Below are positions 1 to 5,912 of a stretch of 9,961 nt of DNA, in pieces. The stretch is from Propionibacteriaceae bacterium (GTDB lineage Bacteria > Actinomycetota > Actinomycetes > Propionibacteriales > Propionibacteriaceae), in assembly GCA_031287505.1 (NCBI GenBank), contig JAITSW010000146.1:1-9961 (forward strand). The letters are read 5' to 3'. The translations under genes were made by a program, and so were the position numbers. The first letter of the stretch is position 1. Every line of letters starts with the position of its first letter. The notes under the pieces were generated by a model. It saw only the letters and a program-made list of their open reading frames with translations. It made no database searches and was not told where the DNA came from.

Positions 1-1101
1 GGTGTGTGCGACAGCCGCGGCGACGTGGCGTATGCGTAGGACTGCCCATTCCGACAGTTCAAGCGCCTCGTACAAGTCCTTGGCGAGGAGGGCGAGCTTG
101 CCTACCGATGACCGTGTGCTTCCGAGTTCCATGAAGTGAGCACCGACCGGCGCCCCCTGTCGCTTCTTCCACTTCGCTAGGAAATCGCTACAGGTCTGCG
201 CAACTTCGGGCTGCTCCTCAGCGGCCGGGTCGGGCTCGTACTCGTGGGGCTGCCATTCCTCGATTCGAGCCTTCTGGTCCTGAACGTTCTTCCATTGACG
301 TAACGACTCGCGCAGTGTGGGTGTCGGTTCGACGGGCTTCGCCTGACGCTCCCGTGAGTCAGCCCAATCGGCGACGGCGAAGAGGCGGTTCCATGCCTTG
401 GTGGCGACGATCTCGTTGTCGAAGTTGAGCAAGGTGCCGTGCATAATGCCGTTGCGGAACAGGTCGGTCACTTCGTTGGTGTCGGTCTTGTAGAAGCCTT
501 TGAGGAAGGACTGGTGGGCGTGGCTCAGGCCCAGGTGGTGACCGGCCACGCTGTCCCACGCCACCATGTCCTCCACAGGGCGGGCATGGAGTCCTTGACG
601 GGCTGCTGTGTCGAGATCGTTCACGAAGCCGTCCATCACTGAGAGGACCACGAGCACAGTGCTGTAGTAGCGGCCGGCCTCGTAGTCCGTGAGCGCCTTC
701 TGGAGCAACCCGATGCGCGGCCGCATCGCGTCGAAACGATGTAGGCGTCGGAGCGGGAACGCGATCCGGCCGTCTTCTTTGTAGTAGCTGATGAGGCGTG
801 TCTCGGCGGTGTCGGCGTCGTCAGCGTCAACGATGTGCTTGATCGCGGGTAGGTTCAGGTCGCCGGTGAACACCCAGTTTCGCGTTCCGAGAAGATCGTA
901 GAACGCGTCGACGAGTCCTGTGATGCGTCTGTGCTCGCGTTCCAATTCCTTGACCTGGTTCCGTTGCTCCTTGGGCAACAGGATGCCGAGCAGTTTGAAC
1001 GCGGCGAGCTGCTGTTCCATCTCTTGGACCGAAGGCAGATCGCGCGCGGAGCCGTATGCGCTCACCTGAGGACTGTTCGCCATGTTTATAACTGTAGCCA
1101 T
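1..1101 (-). CDS. Hypothetical protein with HEPN-like RNxxxH motif (partial, C-terminus beyond left edge)
   Basis: The reading frame is open on the minus strand from an ATG at 1101 through the left edge: 367 codons, no stop reached. An in-frame ATG at 1083 is the alternative start. I prefer 1101 because a weak GGGATGAG stretch precedes it, while nothing resembling a ribosome site precedes 1083. The protein looks mostly helical and soluble, with no signal peptide or membrane segment. The most telling stretch is about residues 145-245: a hydrophobic helix (VLVVLSVMDGFVNDL), then FRNGIMHGTLLNFDN, then AWNRLFAVADWAD. The R-x4-H pattern with following Gly (R216 and H221 from the 1101 start) resembles the catalytic motif of HEPN-superfamily RNases and related non-catalytic proteins. 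The middle (about 250-300) is Glu/Pro-rich and probably a linker. I recall similar uncharacterised bacterial proteins but cannot name a family. A toxin or defence role is inference only. Confidence 0.8.
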   Translation of the reverse strand, partial: MATVINMANSPQVSAYGSARDLPSVQEMEQQLAAFKLLGILLPKEQRNQVKELEREHRRITGLVDAFYDLLGTRNWVFTGDLNLPAIKHIVDADDADTAETRLISYYKEDGRIAFPLRRLHRFDAMRPRIGLLQKALTDYEAGRYYSTVLVVLSVMDGFVNDLDTAARQGLHARPVEDMVAWDSVAGHHLGLSHAHQSFLKGFYKTDTNEVTDLFRNGIMHGTLLNFDNEIVATKAWNRLFAVADWADSRERQAKPVEPTPTLRESLRQWKNVQDQKARIEEWQPHEYEPDPAAEEQPEVAQTCSDFLAKWKKRQGAPVGAHFMELGSTRSSVGKLALLAKDLYEALELSEWAVLRIRHVAAAVAHT

Positions 1102-1155
1102 TTGCGGCTCATCCCAATCGAGGGTGTGGTCGGGGTCTGAATCAGCCGGTTTCGA

Positions 1156-1383
1156 GGAGTGCTGTCCACCGATGGGGTGGGTGCTTTGCAGTACGGCCCG
1201 AGTGACGGGTACGCGCCGCTGCGCGAATGGGTGTCTGCTGACCTGGCCAAGAAGGGAGTCACTTGTCCGGCTGAGCGCATCGTTATCGCCAACGGCTCGC
1301 AGCAAGGCACCGCACTTTGCGCCGACGTGTTGGTAGTTGACGCTGCTCGAAATGCTCAATGTCACAACAGCTCCAGGCTGTGA
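1156..1383 (+). pseudogene. Remnant of a class I/II PLP-dependent aminotransferase
   Basis: Frame 1 here encodes a short peptide containing GALQYGPSDGYAPLREWVSA, followed by a helix and IVIANGSQQG. This is the segment of fold-type I aminotransferases of the LysN/MocR group (2-aminoadipate or aromatic transaminase-like) that binds the cofactor phosphate region. Intact members are about 400 residues long. Only about 65 residues are recognisable here. The large domain with the PLP lysine and the C-terminal domain are missing. Upstream, the frame meets a stop at 1138-1140 about six codons before the similarity begins. Downstream, the similarity fades after GSQQ and the frame stops at 1381-1383. 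No ribosome-binding site precedes it. It is a truncated relic, non-functional as an enzyme, and marks a deletion or recombination scar between the flanking genes. Confidence 0.75.
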
Positions 1384-1391
1384 TATGAAAG

Positions 1392-1410
1392 GGTTGAACT
1401 TCGCACAACC
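1392..1410. promoter_or_regulatory. Inverted repeat upstream of the CMD-family gene, possible operator
   Basis: GGTTG and CAACC arms (1392-1396 and 1406-1410) flank a 9-base spacer. A -10-like TGATAT at 1381-1386 would place transcription start near the left arm, so a repressor bound here could block the downstream gene. No convincing -35 element was seen. A GAGGAG ribosome site (1413-1418) follows, 5 bases before the ATG. Confidence 0.25.
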
Positions 1411-1423
1411 ATGAGGAGATGAT

Positions 1424-1750
1424 ATGGCCGCCACTGTGAGCAACGGCTTCATGTTGTTCGGGCAACAGTTCCCCGAGACCGCGAAAGCCCATATGGGATT
1501 CGTCCAGACCGCTGGCATTGAGTCTGCGTTGGACGAGAAGACCCGTCACCTGGCCTACCTGGCCGTGCTGTCAGCAGCCGGGCTGACCGGTGGTATTGCC
1601 TTCCACGTCCAGATGGCTCAGCAGGCCGGAGCGAGCCGTGACGAGATAGTGTCCGCTTGTCTTGTCGGAATGCCTGCCGTTGGATTGCAAGTGCTTGACG
1701 GCTTTGCTGTTGCCTCGGCCTCGCTTGAGAGTTCGCCGCCGGATGCGTAG
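1424..1750 (+). CDS. Carboxymuconolactone decarboxylase (CMD/AhpD-like) family protein lacking CxxC
   Basis: A 108-residue protein, typical length for a single-domain CMD family member. The ATG is preceded by a clear GAGGAG five bases upstream. The core from about residue 36 (LDEKTRHLAYLAVLSAAG) through GGIAFHVQMAQQAGASRDEIVSA shows the family's helical hairpin, ending in the usual A-G-A-[ST]-R-[DE]-E-I signature. AhpD peroxidase partners carry E-x2-C-x2-C-x3-H. Here H61 is kept, but the two Cys positions are Leu54 and Gly57 and the Glu position is Ala. Disulfide reductase activity is therefore unlikely. The protein contains a single cysteine (Cys79), outside the motif. It may act on a small molecule by acid-base chemistry, as decarboxylase-type members do, or be non-catalytic. 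It is followed 68 bases later by a gene on the same strand and may be cotranscribed with it. The substrate cannot be named. Confidence 0.85.
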   Translation: MAATVSNGFMLFGQQFPETAKAHMGFVQTAGIESALDEKTRHLAYLAVLSAAGLTGGIAFHVQMAQQAGASRDEIVSACLVGMPAVGLQVLDGFAVASASLESSPPDA

Positions 1751-1818
1751 GGCTTTGATAAAAGGGGTGATTGTCGGGTTGCTGCCTGTCTGTACCGGAA
1801 CAGCCGGGGAGGAGGAGC

Positions 1819-2394
1819 ATGGCTGACTTGGCGACTCGACCTGAGTTGCTGTTCTCAACGCGAGCCGAGTTCCGGGCATGGCTTGAGGAGAACGGCGCGA
1901 CGAGCGGCGGCGTGTGGCTGGTGTTTGGGAAGGCGAACGCCGTCGTCACGCTGTCGGCCGGCGACGCCCTTGAGGAAGCCCTTTGCTTCGGATGGATCGA
2001 CGGGCAGATGCGAAGCATCGACGAAACCAGGTACCTGAAATACTTCGCCCCGCGGCGACCCAAGAGCGTCTGGTCTGAGAAGAACAAGGCGCTGGTGGCC
2101 ACACTCCGCGACCAGGGGCTTATGACTCACGCGGGTGAAGACGCCGTTGACTCGGCGAAGAAGGCAGGAATATGGGATTCGCCTAAGGCCGAGCCTGTCA
2201 CTGACAGCCAGGTAGCGGACTTCGAAGCGAAATTGGCCGGCATCTCGCCCGCGCAAGAGAACTTCGCCTCCATGGCACCGTCAGTCCGCCGCACGTACAC
2301 GAGGCGGTACCTGTCGTTCAAGACCGGGGAAGCCAGGGAACGGGACTTTGAGAGAATCGTTGCTCGGTTGAACGACAACCTGAAGCCGATGTGA
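1819..2394 (+). CDS. YdeI/OmpD-associated (OmdA) family protein
   Basis: The ATG at 1819 is chosen over an in-frame start 48 bases upstream because a strong GGAGGAGGAG ribosome site sits directly before it, and the extra N-terminal residues look unlike the family. The product is 191 residues, usual for the family. The N-terminal half begins with the characteristic PELLFSTRAEFRAWL, then GGVWLVFGK (about 31-38). The family hallmark CFGWIDGQ is at 56-63, followed by RYLKYFAPRRPKSVWSEKN. The C-terminal part (about 125-185) has the helical segment with NFASMAPSVRRTYTRRYL typical of OmdA-like domains. The protein is soluble, with no signal peptide. Some family members have been linked to bacteriocin or peptide tolerance, but the biochemical function is not established. 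The gene stands downstream of the CMD-family gene and convergent to the DUF1697 gene. Confidence 0.88.
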   Translation: MADLATRPELLFSTRAEFRAWLEENGATSGGVWLVFGKANAVVTLSAGDALEEALCFGWIDGQMRSIDETRYLKYFAPRRPKSVWSEKNKALVATLRDQGLMTHAGEDAVDSAKKAGIWDSPKAEPVTDSQVADFEAKLAGISPAQENFASMAPSVRRTYTRRYLSFKTGEARERDFERIVARLNDNLKPM

Positions 2395-2450
2395 GCGGCG
2401 GACACCCGCCCGGAAATGTCATCGGCAGACGATAGTCTAGAGATGTCGAA

Positions 2451-2470
2451 ACGCGGAGAAACACCCGCGT
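2451..2470. other. Hairpin in the convergent intergenic region
   Basis: ACGCGG and CCGCGT form a 6-bp stem with an 8-base loop. It lies between the convergent OmdA-like and DUF1697 genes (gap 2395-2514). No U-tract follows on either strand, so it may stabilise a transcript 3' end or assist the neighbouring terminator candidate rather than terminate alone. Confidence 0.3.
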
Positions 2471-2475
2471 GCCAC

Positions 2476-2496
2476 CGGGGCAACTCCCGATATTTT
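2476..2496 (+). terminator. Weak rho-independent terminator candidate after the OmdA-like gene
   Basis: CGGG (2476-2479) can pair with CCCG (2486-2489) across a 6-base loop, and the stem is followed by ATATTTT (2490-2496). The stem is short, so termination would be weak unless helped by the hairpin just upstream at 2451-2470. The position fits the end of the plus-strand transcript before the convergent gene. Confidence 0.3.
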
Positions 2497-2514
2497 GCCA
2501 CCTGGAAAGCGACT

Positions 2515-3132
2515 TTATTTCTCCGGCTCTAAACACATCCGCGCCTTAGCTAACTCCGCCAGTTTGTATGCCGTGTTCGCGTTTCGGATGGTGATGGCAT
2601 TGTAAACCTCTTTGTTATTGACCACCTTTGCCCAGCGGGTCTGGTTGAAGGTTGCCAGCTGAGCCGTCCAAAAGATGAGGCAGCCGTGGTACGCGATCTT
2701 TTCAACCTCCGGCTTGGGTTCACCCATCGACGCGCACGCCTGCGCGGCGGACATCGGCGAAATGACAAAAATGGCATTATGCTTCGCCCCCGACTTCACG
2801 CCTGTTTGGACGTCCCTCTTTGCGTCCGGTTCGGCGTTGGGCGATCTGCCCCACCAGTTAGGCGCATGGGCGATGGCGTCCACAAGCTCCCCGGCGGCCA
2901 GTATTGCGACAGCGATATCCAACCCAAACCGCTCCAAAATCACGGCTTCGCAGGCTGCTTTGACTTCTCGAACATCCGCGATGCCGCTATCGAAGAGAAT
3001 ATTGCCGCTGTTGATATAGGTGAGAACATTGGCGAAACCCTGCGACTCAAACTCCGCGCCCAGCTCTTTCATGCTGATTTTGTTGTTGCCGCCAACATTG
3101 ACACCCCGCAGCAGCGCGACATATGTTGTCAC
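2515..3132 (-). CDS. DUF1697 family protein
   Basis: A 205-residue protein starting at a GTG (3130-3132), with a GAGGGGAGAG ribosome site several bases upstream. It opens with TTYVALLRGVNVGGNNKISM, the diagnostic start of DUF1697, followed by TYINSGNILFDS (about 38-49) and the C-terminal VNNKEVYNAITIRNANTAYKLAEL, matching the family's usual ITxRNxNTxxKL end. Length is slightly above the usual 175-190 residues; the added part is a charged insert around residues 100-115 (DAKRDVQTGVKSGAKH). The family is cytoplasmic and widespread in bacteria, with no established biochemical role. By hand count, GC over 2521-3120 is about 57%. It points the same way as the thiol operon, but begins 95 bases after that operon's last stop and has dyad structure upstream, so it is probably separately controlled. 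Confidence 0.9.
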   Translation of the reverse strand: MTTYVALLRGVNVGGNNKISMKELGAEFESQGFANVLTYINSGNILFDSGIADVREVKAACEAVILERFGLDIAVAILAAGELVDAIAHAPNWWGRSPNAEPDAKRDVQTGVKSGAKHNAIFVISPMSAAQACASMGEPKPEVEKIAYHGCLIFWTAQLATFNQTRWAKVVNNKEVYNAITIRNANTAYKLAELAKARMCLEPEK

Positions 3133-3169
3133 AGGCCTACTCTCCCCTCAACAATTCCGCTTACGCCTG

Positions 3170-3201
3170 GCCGAATTCGGCACGTTGTCAACCACGACAA
3201 C
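3170..3201. promoter_or_regulatory. Dyad-rich upstream region of the DUF1697 gene
   Basis: Two adjacent inverted repeats lie between the small Cys/His gene and the DUF1697 start. One is the perfect palindrome GCCGAATTCGGC (3170-3181). The other is GTTGTC (3184-3189) facing GACAAC (3196-3201). On the minus strand the second contains a perfect -35-like TTGACA. The best -10-like sequence, TAAGCG, is 22 bases away, which is too far for a standard promoter, so the promoter assignment is weak. Alternatively, the dyads may slow readthrough from the upstream operon. Confidence 0.3.
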
Positions 3202-3227
3202 CCGAAGCAGGGCGGCGTATCTCAAGA

Positions 3228-3389
3228 TTAGCGGCTGAACAGCGAGCGGAAGAATCCGGCGGGGCGTTCGTTTTGGTGTCCGGGGCAGCGCCGGTCTTTG
3301 GGGATGTCGCGCATGACCTGGTCGACGTGCTGGCCGCAGCCGGCCCAGGTGGTTTTGCCGCAGAAGCGGCAGGTAGCGGCGGTACACAT
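3228..3389 (-). CDS. Small Cys/His-rich protein, probable zinc ribbon (53 aa)
   Basis: A 53-residue frame starts at ATG 3389 behind a strong GGGAGGA ribosome site and ends at TAA 3228. The metal-binding candidates are spaced C7-x2-C10, C18-x2-H21 and C35-x2-H38, with C2 also present, which suggests one bound zinc. The core reads CRFCGKTTWAGCGQHVDQVM, then RRCPGH, and a basic, aromatic tail (FFRSLFSR). It begins 51 bases after the CsoR-like repressor stop on the same strand and is probably the last gene of the thiol operon. I recall similar short proteins of unknown function in many actinobacteria. In this setting it could be a metal or sulfane-sulfur binding accessory, or a thiol target, but this is inferred from position only. 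Confidence 0.8.
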   Translation of the reverse strand: MCTAATCRFCGKTTWAGCGQHVDQVMRDIPKDRRCPGHQNERPAGFFRSLFSR

Positions 3390-3440
3390 AGTGGTCCTCC
3401 CAGGATGGGTTGGGTGTTGTAATAGGCAAGTTGCCGGGTG

Positions 3441-3713
3441 TCAGGAAAGCATCAAGAACAGCTTCTCAACCTGTTCGGGTGTGGTGCTTTCACCGTTCTC
3501 GCCGTCGGGTTCGGCGAGGCAGTCTTTCATAGCGGTGGAGATGATGGTGAAGCCGGCCTTGTCGAGGGCGCTGCGGACGGCAGCGAGCTGGATAACGACG
3601 TCGCGGCAGGCAGCGCCAGATTCAACGGCGGCGATGACGGCGTTGAGTTGGCCTGAAGCGCGGCGCAGCCGGTTGAGAATCTTCTTCTGGGCGTCGATGC
3701 TGTGGCTAACCAT
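3441..3713 (-). CDS. CsoR/CstR-family transcriptional repressor, likely persulfide-sensing (CstR-like)
   Basis: A 90-residue all-helical protein of the CsoR/RcnR (DUF156) family, starting at ATG 3713 behind a perfect AAGGAGG inside the end of the upstream gene; the two frames overlap by 8 bases. The first helix (KKILNRLRRASGQLNAVIAAVESG) and second helix (CRDVVIQLAAVRSALDKAGF) are canonical and build the tetrameric DNA-binding disc. Family sensor positions here are Cys36 and Cys65, but the residue at 61, His in copper-sensing CsoR, is Ala (IISTAMKDC). That resembles CstR, whose two cysteines form di- or trisulfide links with persulfide and release DNA. A His4 near the N-terminus recalls a metal ligand of RcnR-type members, so metal sensing is not wholly excluded. 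The C-terminus (EPDGENGESTTPEQ) is an acidic tail. The probable operator is the dyad at 5788-5803, giving autoregulation of the operon. Confidence 0.92.
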   Translation of the reverse strand: MVSHSIDAQKKILNRLRRASGQLNAVIAAVESGAACRDVVIQLAAVRSALDKAGFTIISTAMKDCLAEPDGENGESTTPEQVEKLFLMLS

Positions 3714-5406
3714 GGGTGCCTCCTTGGAACGTGGTTGCGGTTTGCAGCAGGTCGCCAGCCTGCGGGCCTAGAGCATCCCGCAAAGTGATGATGCCTCCGG
3801 AGAGGGTGGCGGAGTCGAAGCCGTTGTCGGCCAAGATGCGGTGCGCGAGATAGGAGCGCACCCCAGACTGGCACATCACCCGCACCGGACGGCCAGCCGC
3901 GGTCGCCGTGACTTCACCAAGGCGGGCCCGCAGTTCGGTGTGGGGAATATTGAGCGCCTGGGGCAGATGGCCGGCGGCGAACTCGTCGCGGCTGCGGGTG
4001 TCGAGGATCAAAGCGGTCTTCGCCACCTGCTCGAGATCCCAGTGGTACCAGAGCCGGGTGGTGCCGTTGCGGAGGTTTTCGCCGATCATGCCCACCATGT
4101 TCACCGGGTCTTTGGCGTTTCCATAGGGCGGAGCGTAGGACAGGTCGAGGTCTATCAGATCGTCGACGGCGGCGCGGTTGCGGATAGCGCCAGCGAGCAC
4201 GTCGATTCGCTTATCGACCCCTTCCCTGCCAACTCCCTGCGCACCCAGTAGCCGTCCGTCGGAATCCCGGAAATGGACGACGAGGTGGATCTGGTGGGCA
4301 TCTGGAAAATAGCCGGCATGCTGGTTGGGATGCAGGTGGATGGTGTGGTGGCCGATTCCCCGAGCCTCCAAAGCAGTGTGATTCGCACCGGTCATGGCTG
4401 CGGTCAGATCGCCGACCCTCACGATAGCGGTGCCCAGAGGTTGCGGGATCGGGCGGGCGATGTCGGGACGCACAATGTCGTCGGCGACCAGCCGTCCGGC
4501 GCGGTTGGCCGGGCCGGCCAGGGCCACCGGGCGACGGAGGCCCAAAACCGCGTCGGTGCTGAGAACCGCGTCCCCGATCGCCCACACACCGGGGAGGTTG
4601 GTGCGTCCGTGCTCGTCGACGATGATCGCACCGCGCTCGCAGGCGACGCCGGAGGCTTCGAACACAGCAGTGTCGGGACGAACCCCGACCGACAATATGA
4701 CGAGGTCGGCGTTGATCTGGCTGCCGTCGGCCAGGATGACCGTGTCATGTTCGGCACCAGATTCAATGGCTGTGGCGGCTATCGAGTCGCGAACGGTAAT
4801 GCCCAGACGGCGCAACTCAGCGGTAACCAGAGCGGCGAGTTCGGACTCGAGGGGCGGCAGCACATGTCCGGCCAACTCGACCACGCTCACGGCCAGGCCT
4901 CGGCGGGCGAGCGCTTCGGCAGCCTCCAGGCCGATGAAGCCCGCTCCGAGCACCACCGCGCGTTTTGCACCCCGGGTGGCCAGATCATGCAGCGTTTCGG
5001 CGTCGCCAACAGTACGCAGGCTGTGCACCCGAGGGGAATCCAGCCCCGGCAGCGGTGGGCGGATCATCTGCGCGCCCGGCGATAGGACAAGCGCATCGTA
5101 GCCGATAGTGTCGCTTCCGGATTCGGTGCGGACGGTGACCGTTTGAGCTTTGGCGTCCAAACCGGTGACGTCGTGACGGGTGCGGACGTCCAAGTTGAGC
5201 GCTGCCTTGAGCGAATCTGGGGTGTGGATCAGCAGCTTATCCCGGTCGGCGATTTCACCGCCCACGAAGTAGGGCAGTCCGCAGTTCGCGAACGAAACGT
5301 GGTCGCCGCGGTCGAGCACGATGATCTCGGCCCGCTCGTCAAGCCGACGGGCTCGTGCGGCACAGCTCATCCCGCCTGCGACGCCACCCACAATCACGAT
5401 ATGCAT
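3706..5406 (-). CDS. FAD-dependent CoA-disulfide/polysulfide reductase fused to rhodanese (CoADR-RHD type)
   Basis: A 566-residue cytoplasmic flavoprotein. The start is the ATG at 5406, overlapping the thioredoxin stop (TGATG); the open frame continues further upstream but only as the antisense-offset frame of thioredoxin. The FAD motif GGVAGG is at 7-12, the single redox cysteine in SFANCGLPYFVGG at Cys42, the NAD(P)H-binding motif VLGAGFIGLEAAEAL at about 152-166, and the FAD-contacting AIGDA at 276-280. The dimerisation segment YAPPYGNAKDPVNMVG (424-439) is typical of CoA-disulfide reductases. A C-terminal rhodanese domain (about 455-550) contains LILDTRSRDEFAAGHLPQALNIP and the catalytic loop MCQSGVRSY with Cys512. 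Domain order and length match NAD(P)H-dependent CoADR-RHD/Npsr enzymes, which reduce CoA disulfide, CoA persulfide or polysulfide. The rhodanese cysteine likely passes sulfane sulfur to the flavin site. Together with thioredoxin and a CstR-like repressor this supports a persulfide-handling role. Confidence 0.93.
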   Translation of the reverse strand: MHIVIVGGVAGGMSCAARARRLDERAEIIVLDRGDHVSFANCGLPYFVGGEIADRDKLLIHTPDSLKAALNLDVRTRHDVTGLDAKAQTVTVRTESGSDTIGYDALVLSPGAQMIRPPLPGLDSPRVHSLRTVGDAETLHDLATRGAKRAVVLGAGFIGLEAAEALARRGLAVSVVELAGHVLPPLESELAALVTAELRRLGITVRDSIAATAIESGAEHDTVILADGSQINADLVILSVGVRPDTAVFEASGVACERGAIIVDEHGRTNLPGVWAIGDAVLSTDAVLGLRRPVALAGPANRAGRLVADDIVRPDIARPIPQPLGTAIVRVGDLTAAMTGANHTALEARGIGHHTIHLHPNQHAGYFPDAHQIHLVVHFRDSDGRLLGAQGVGREGVDKRIDVLAGAIRNRAAVDDLIDLDLSYAPPYGNAKDPVNMVGMIGENLRNGTTRLWYHWDLEQVAKTALILDTRSRDEFAAGHLPQALNIPHTELRARLGEVTATAAGRPVRVMCQSGVRSYLAHRILADNGFDSATLSGGIITLRDALGPQAGDLLQTATTFQGGTHG

Positions 5407-5777
5407 CAGGCAGCCCCCGCAGCGGGGTGCTGTGGCTTCTGGGAGCGGATAGCGGCCACCTCTAGGCCGCGGATCTGCTCGATCAGCGAATTCAGCTGGA
5501 CGGAGTTGAGCGCTCCGGGCTGAGAGTAGACCATGATTCCACCCCGGAACGCTATCAGCGTCGGGATCGAGGTGATCTGGAAACCCGCCGCCAGTTCCCG
5601 CTCGGCCTCGGTGTCGACCTTGCCGAAGACGATGTCGGGGTTCGCCTCGGATGCCCGGTCGAACACCGGCCCGAAGGCTCGACACGGCCCGCACCAACCT
5701 GCCCAGAAGTCGAGCAGCACGATGTCGGCGGCGATGGCGTGTTGGAGGTTGTCGCTGGTGATTTCGAGGGTAGCCAT
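5406..5777 (-). CDS. Thioredoxin
   Basis: A 123-residue thioredoxin-fold protein. The start is the ATG at 5777, not the upstream in-frame ATG at 5813, because the intervening bases form the operator and -10 element and the protein aligns with thioredoxins from MATLEI onward. The active site FWAGWCGPCR contains the redox pair C29 and C32. The cis-proline lies in ITSIPTLIAFRGG (about 68-80), completing the functional site. The last 15-18 residues (RSQKPQHPAAGAA) extend past the usual end and look disordered. There is no signal peptide, so it acts in the cytoplasm. As first gene of the operon, with its stop overlapping the next start (TGATG), it likely supplies electrons to, or removes persulfide from, substrates shared with the rhodanese-flavoprotein. 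No Shine-Dalgarno sequence precedes the ATG, consistent with leaderless translation. Confidence 0.95.
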   Translation of the reverse strand: MATLEITSDNLQHAIAADIVLLDFWAGWCGPCRAFGPVFDRASEANPDIVFGKVDTEAERELAAGFQITSIPTLIAFRGGIMVYSQPGALNSVQLNSLIEQIRGLEVAAIRSQKPQHPAAGAA

Positions 5778-5784
5778 GACCAAA

Positions 5785-5813
5785 ACAATACCCCCCGGGG
5801 TATAAATCCGCAA
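5785..5813 (-). promoter_or_regulatory. Probable leaderless promoter of the thiol operon
   Basis: Read on the minus strand, TTGCGG (5813-5808) is followed after exactly 17 bases by TATTGT (5790-5785), a good -35/-10 pair. Transcription would begin about seven bases further, at or beside the thioredoxin ATG at 5777. No ribosome site precedes this ATG, which agrees with a leaderless mRNA, a common mode in actinobacteria. Confidence 0.55.
5788..5803. promoter_or_regulatory. CsoR/CstR-type operator
   Basis: ATACCCCCCGGGGTAT: arms ATACCCC and GGGGTAT invert around a CC centre. A C-tract meeting a G-tract with AT-rich ends is the recognised style of CsoR-family operators. It fills most of the spacer of the predicted promoter and slightly overlaps the -10 element, ideal for repression by the CsoR-family protein encoded in the same operon. 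It is the only such site noticed in the window. Confidence 0.65.
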
Positions 5814-5882
5814 CTCTTAGGCTCTTCTCATAGTTGACGTCGCGCCATATCGCACCTGACGGCTTTATCGTGTTGCGGGCGA

Positions 5883-5912
5883 GGTGCCGGAATGCGCTGA
5901 ACAGCGGGCACC
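5883..5912. other. Nested hairpin in the divergent intergenic region
   Basis: GGTGCC (5883-5888) pairs with GGCACC (5907-5912). Inside it, CGCT (5895-5898) pairs with AGCG (5903-5906) around a 4-base loop, leaving a 6-base bulge at 5889-5894 on one side. It is compatible with a structured RNA on either strand or a protein-binding dyad. No adjacent ORF or U-run explains it. Confidence 0.3.

Noticed and set aside
1771..1818. Earlier start for the OmdA-like protein
   Set aside because: The strong GGAGGAGGAG site lies just before the ATG at 1819, and the extra residues do not look like the family.
1449..2102. 217-codon minus-strand frame over the CMD and OmdA-like genes
   Set aside because: It overlaps two recognisable plus-strand genes and shows no family motif.
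4273..5101. Long plus-strand frames of 235-270 codons opposite the flavoprotein
   Set aside because: They are antisense shadows of a well-recognised enzyme in GC-rich DNA, with no domain of their own.
5778..5813. Thioredoxin start 12 codons upstream (ATG at 5813)
   Set aside because: The extra residues are encoded by the predicted operator and -10 element and do not match thioredoxin N-termini.
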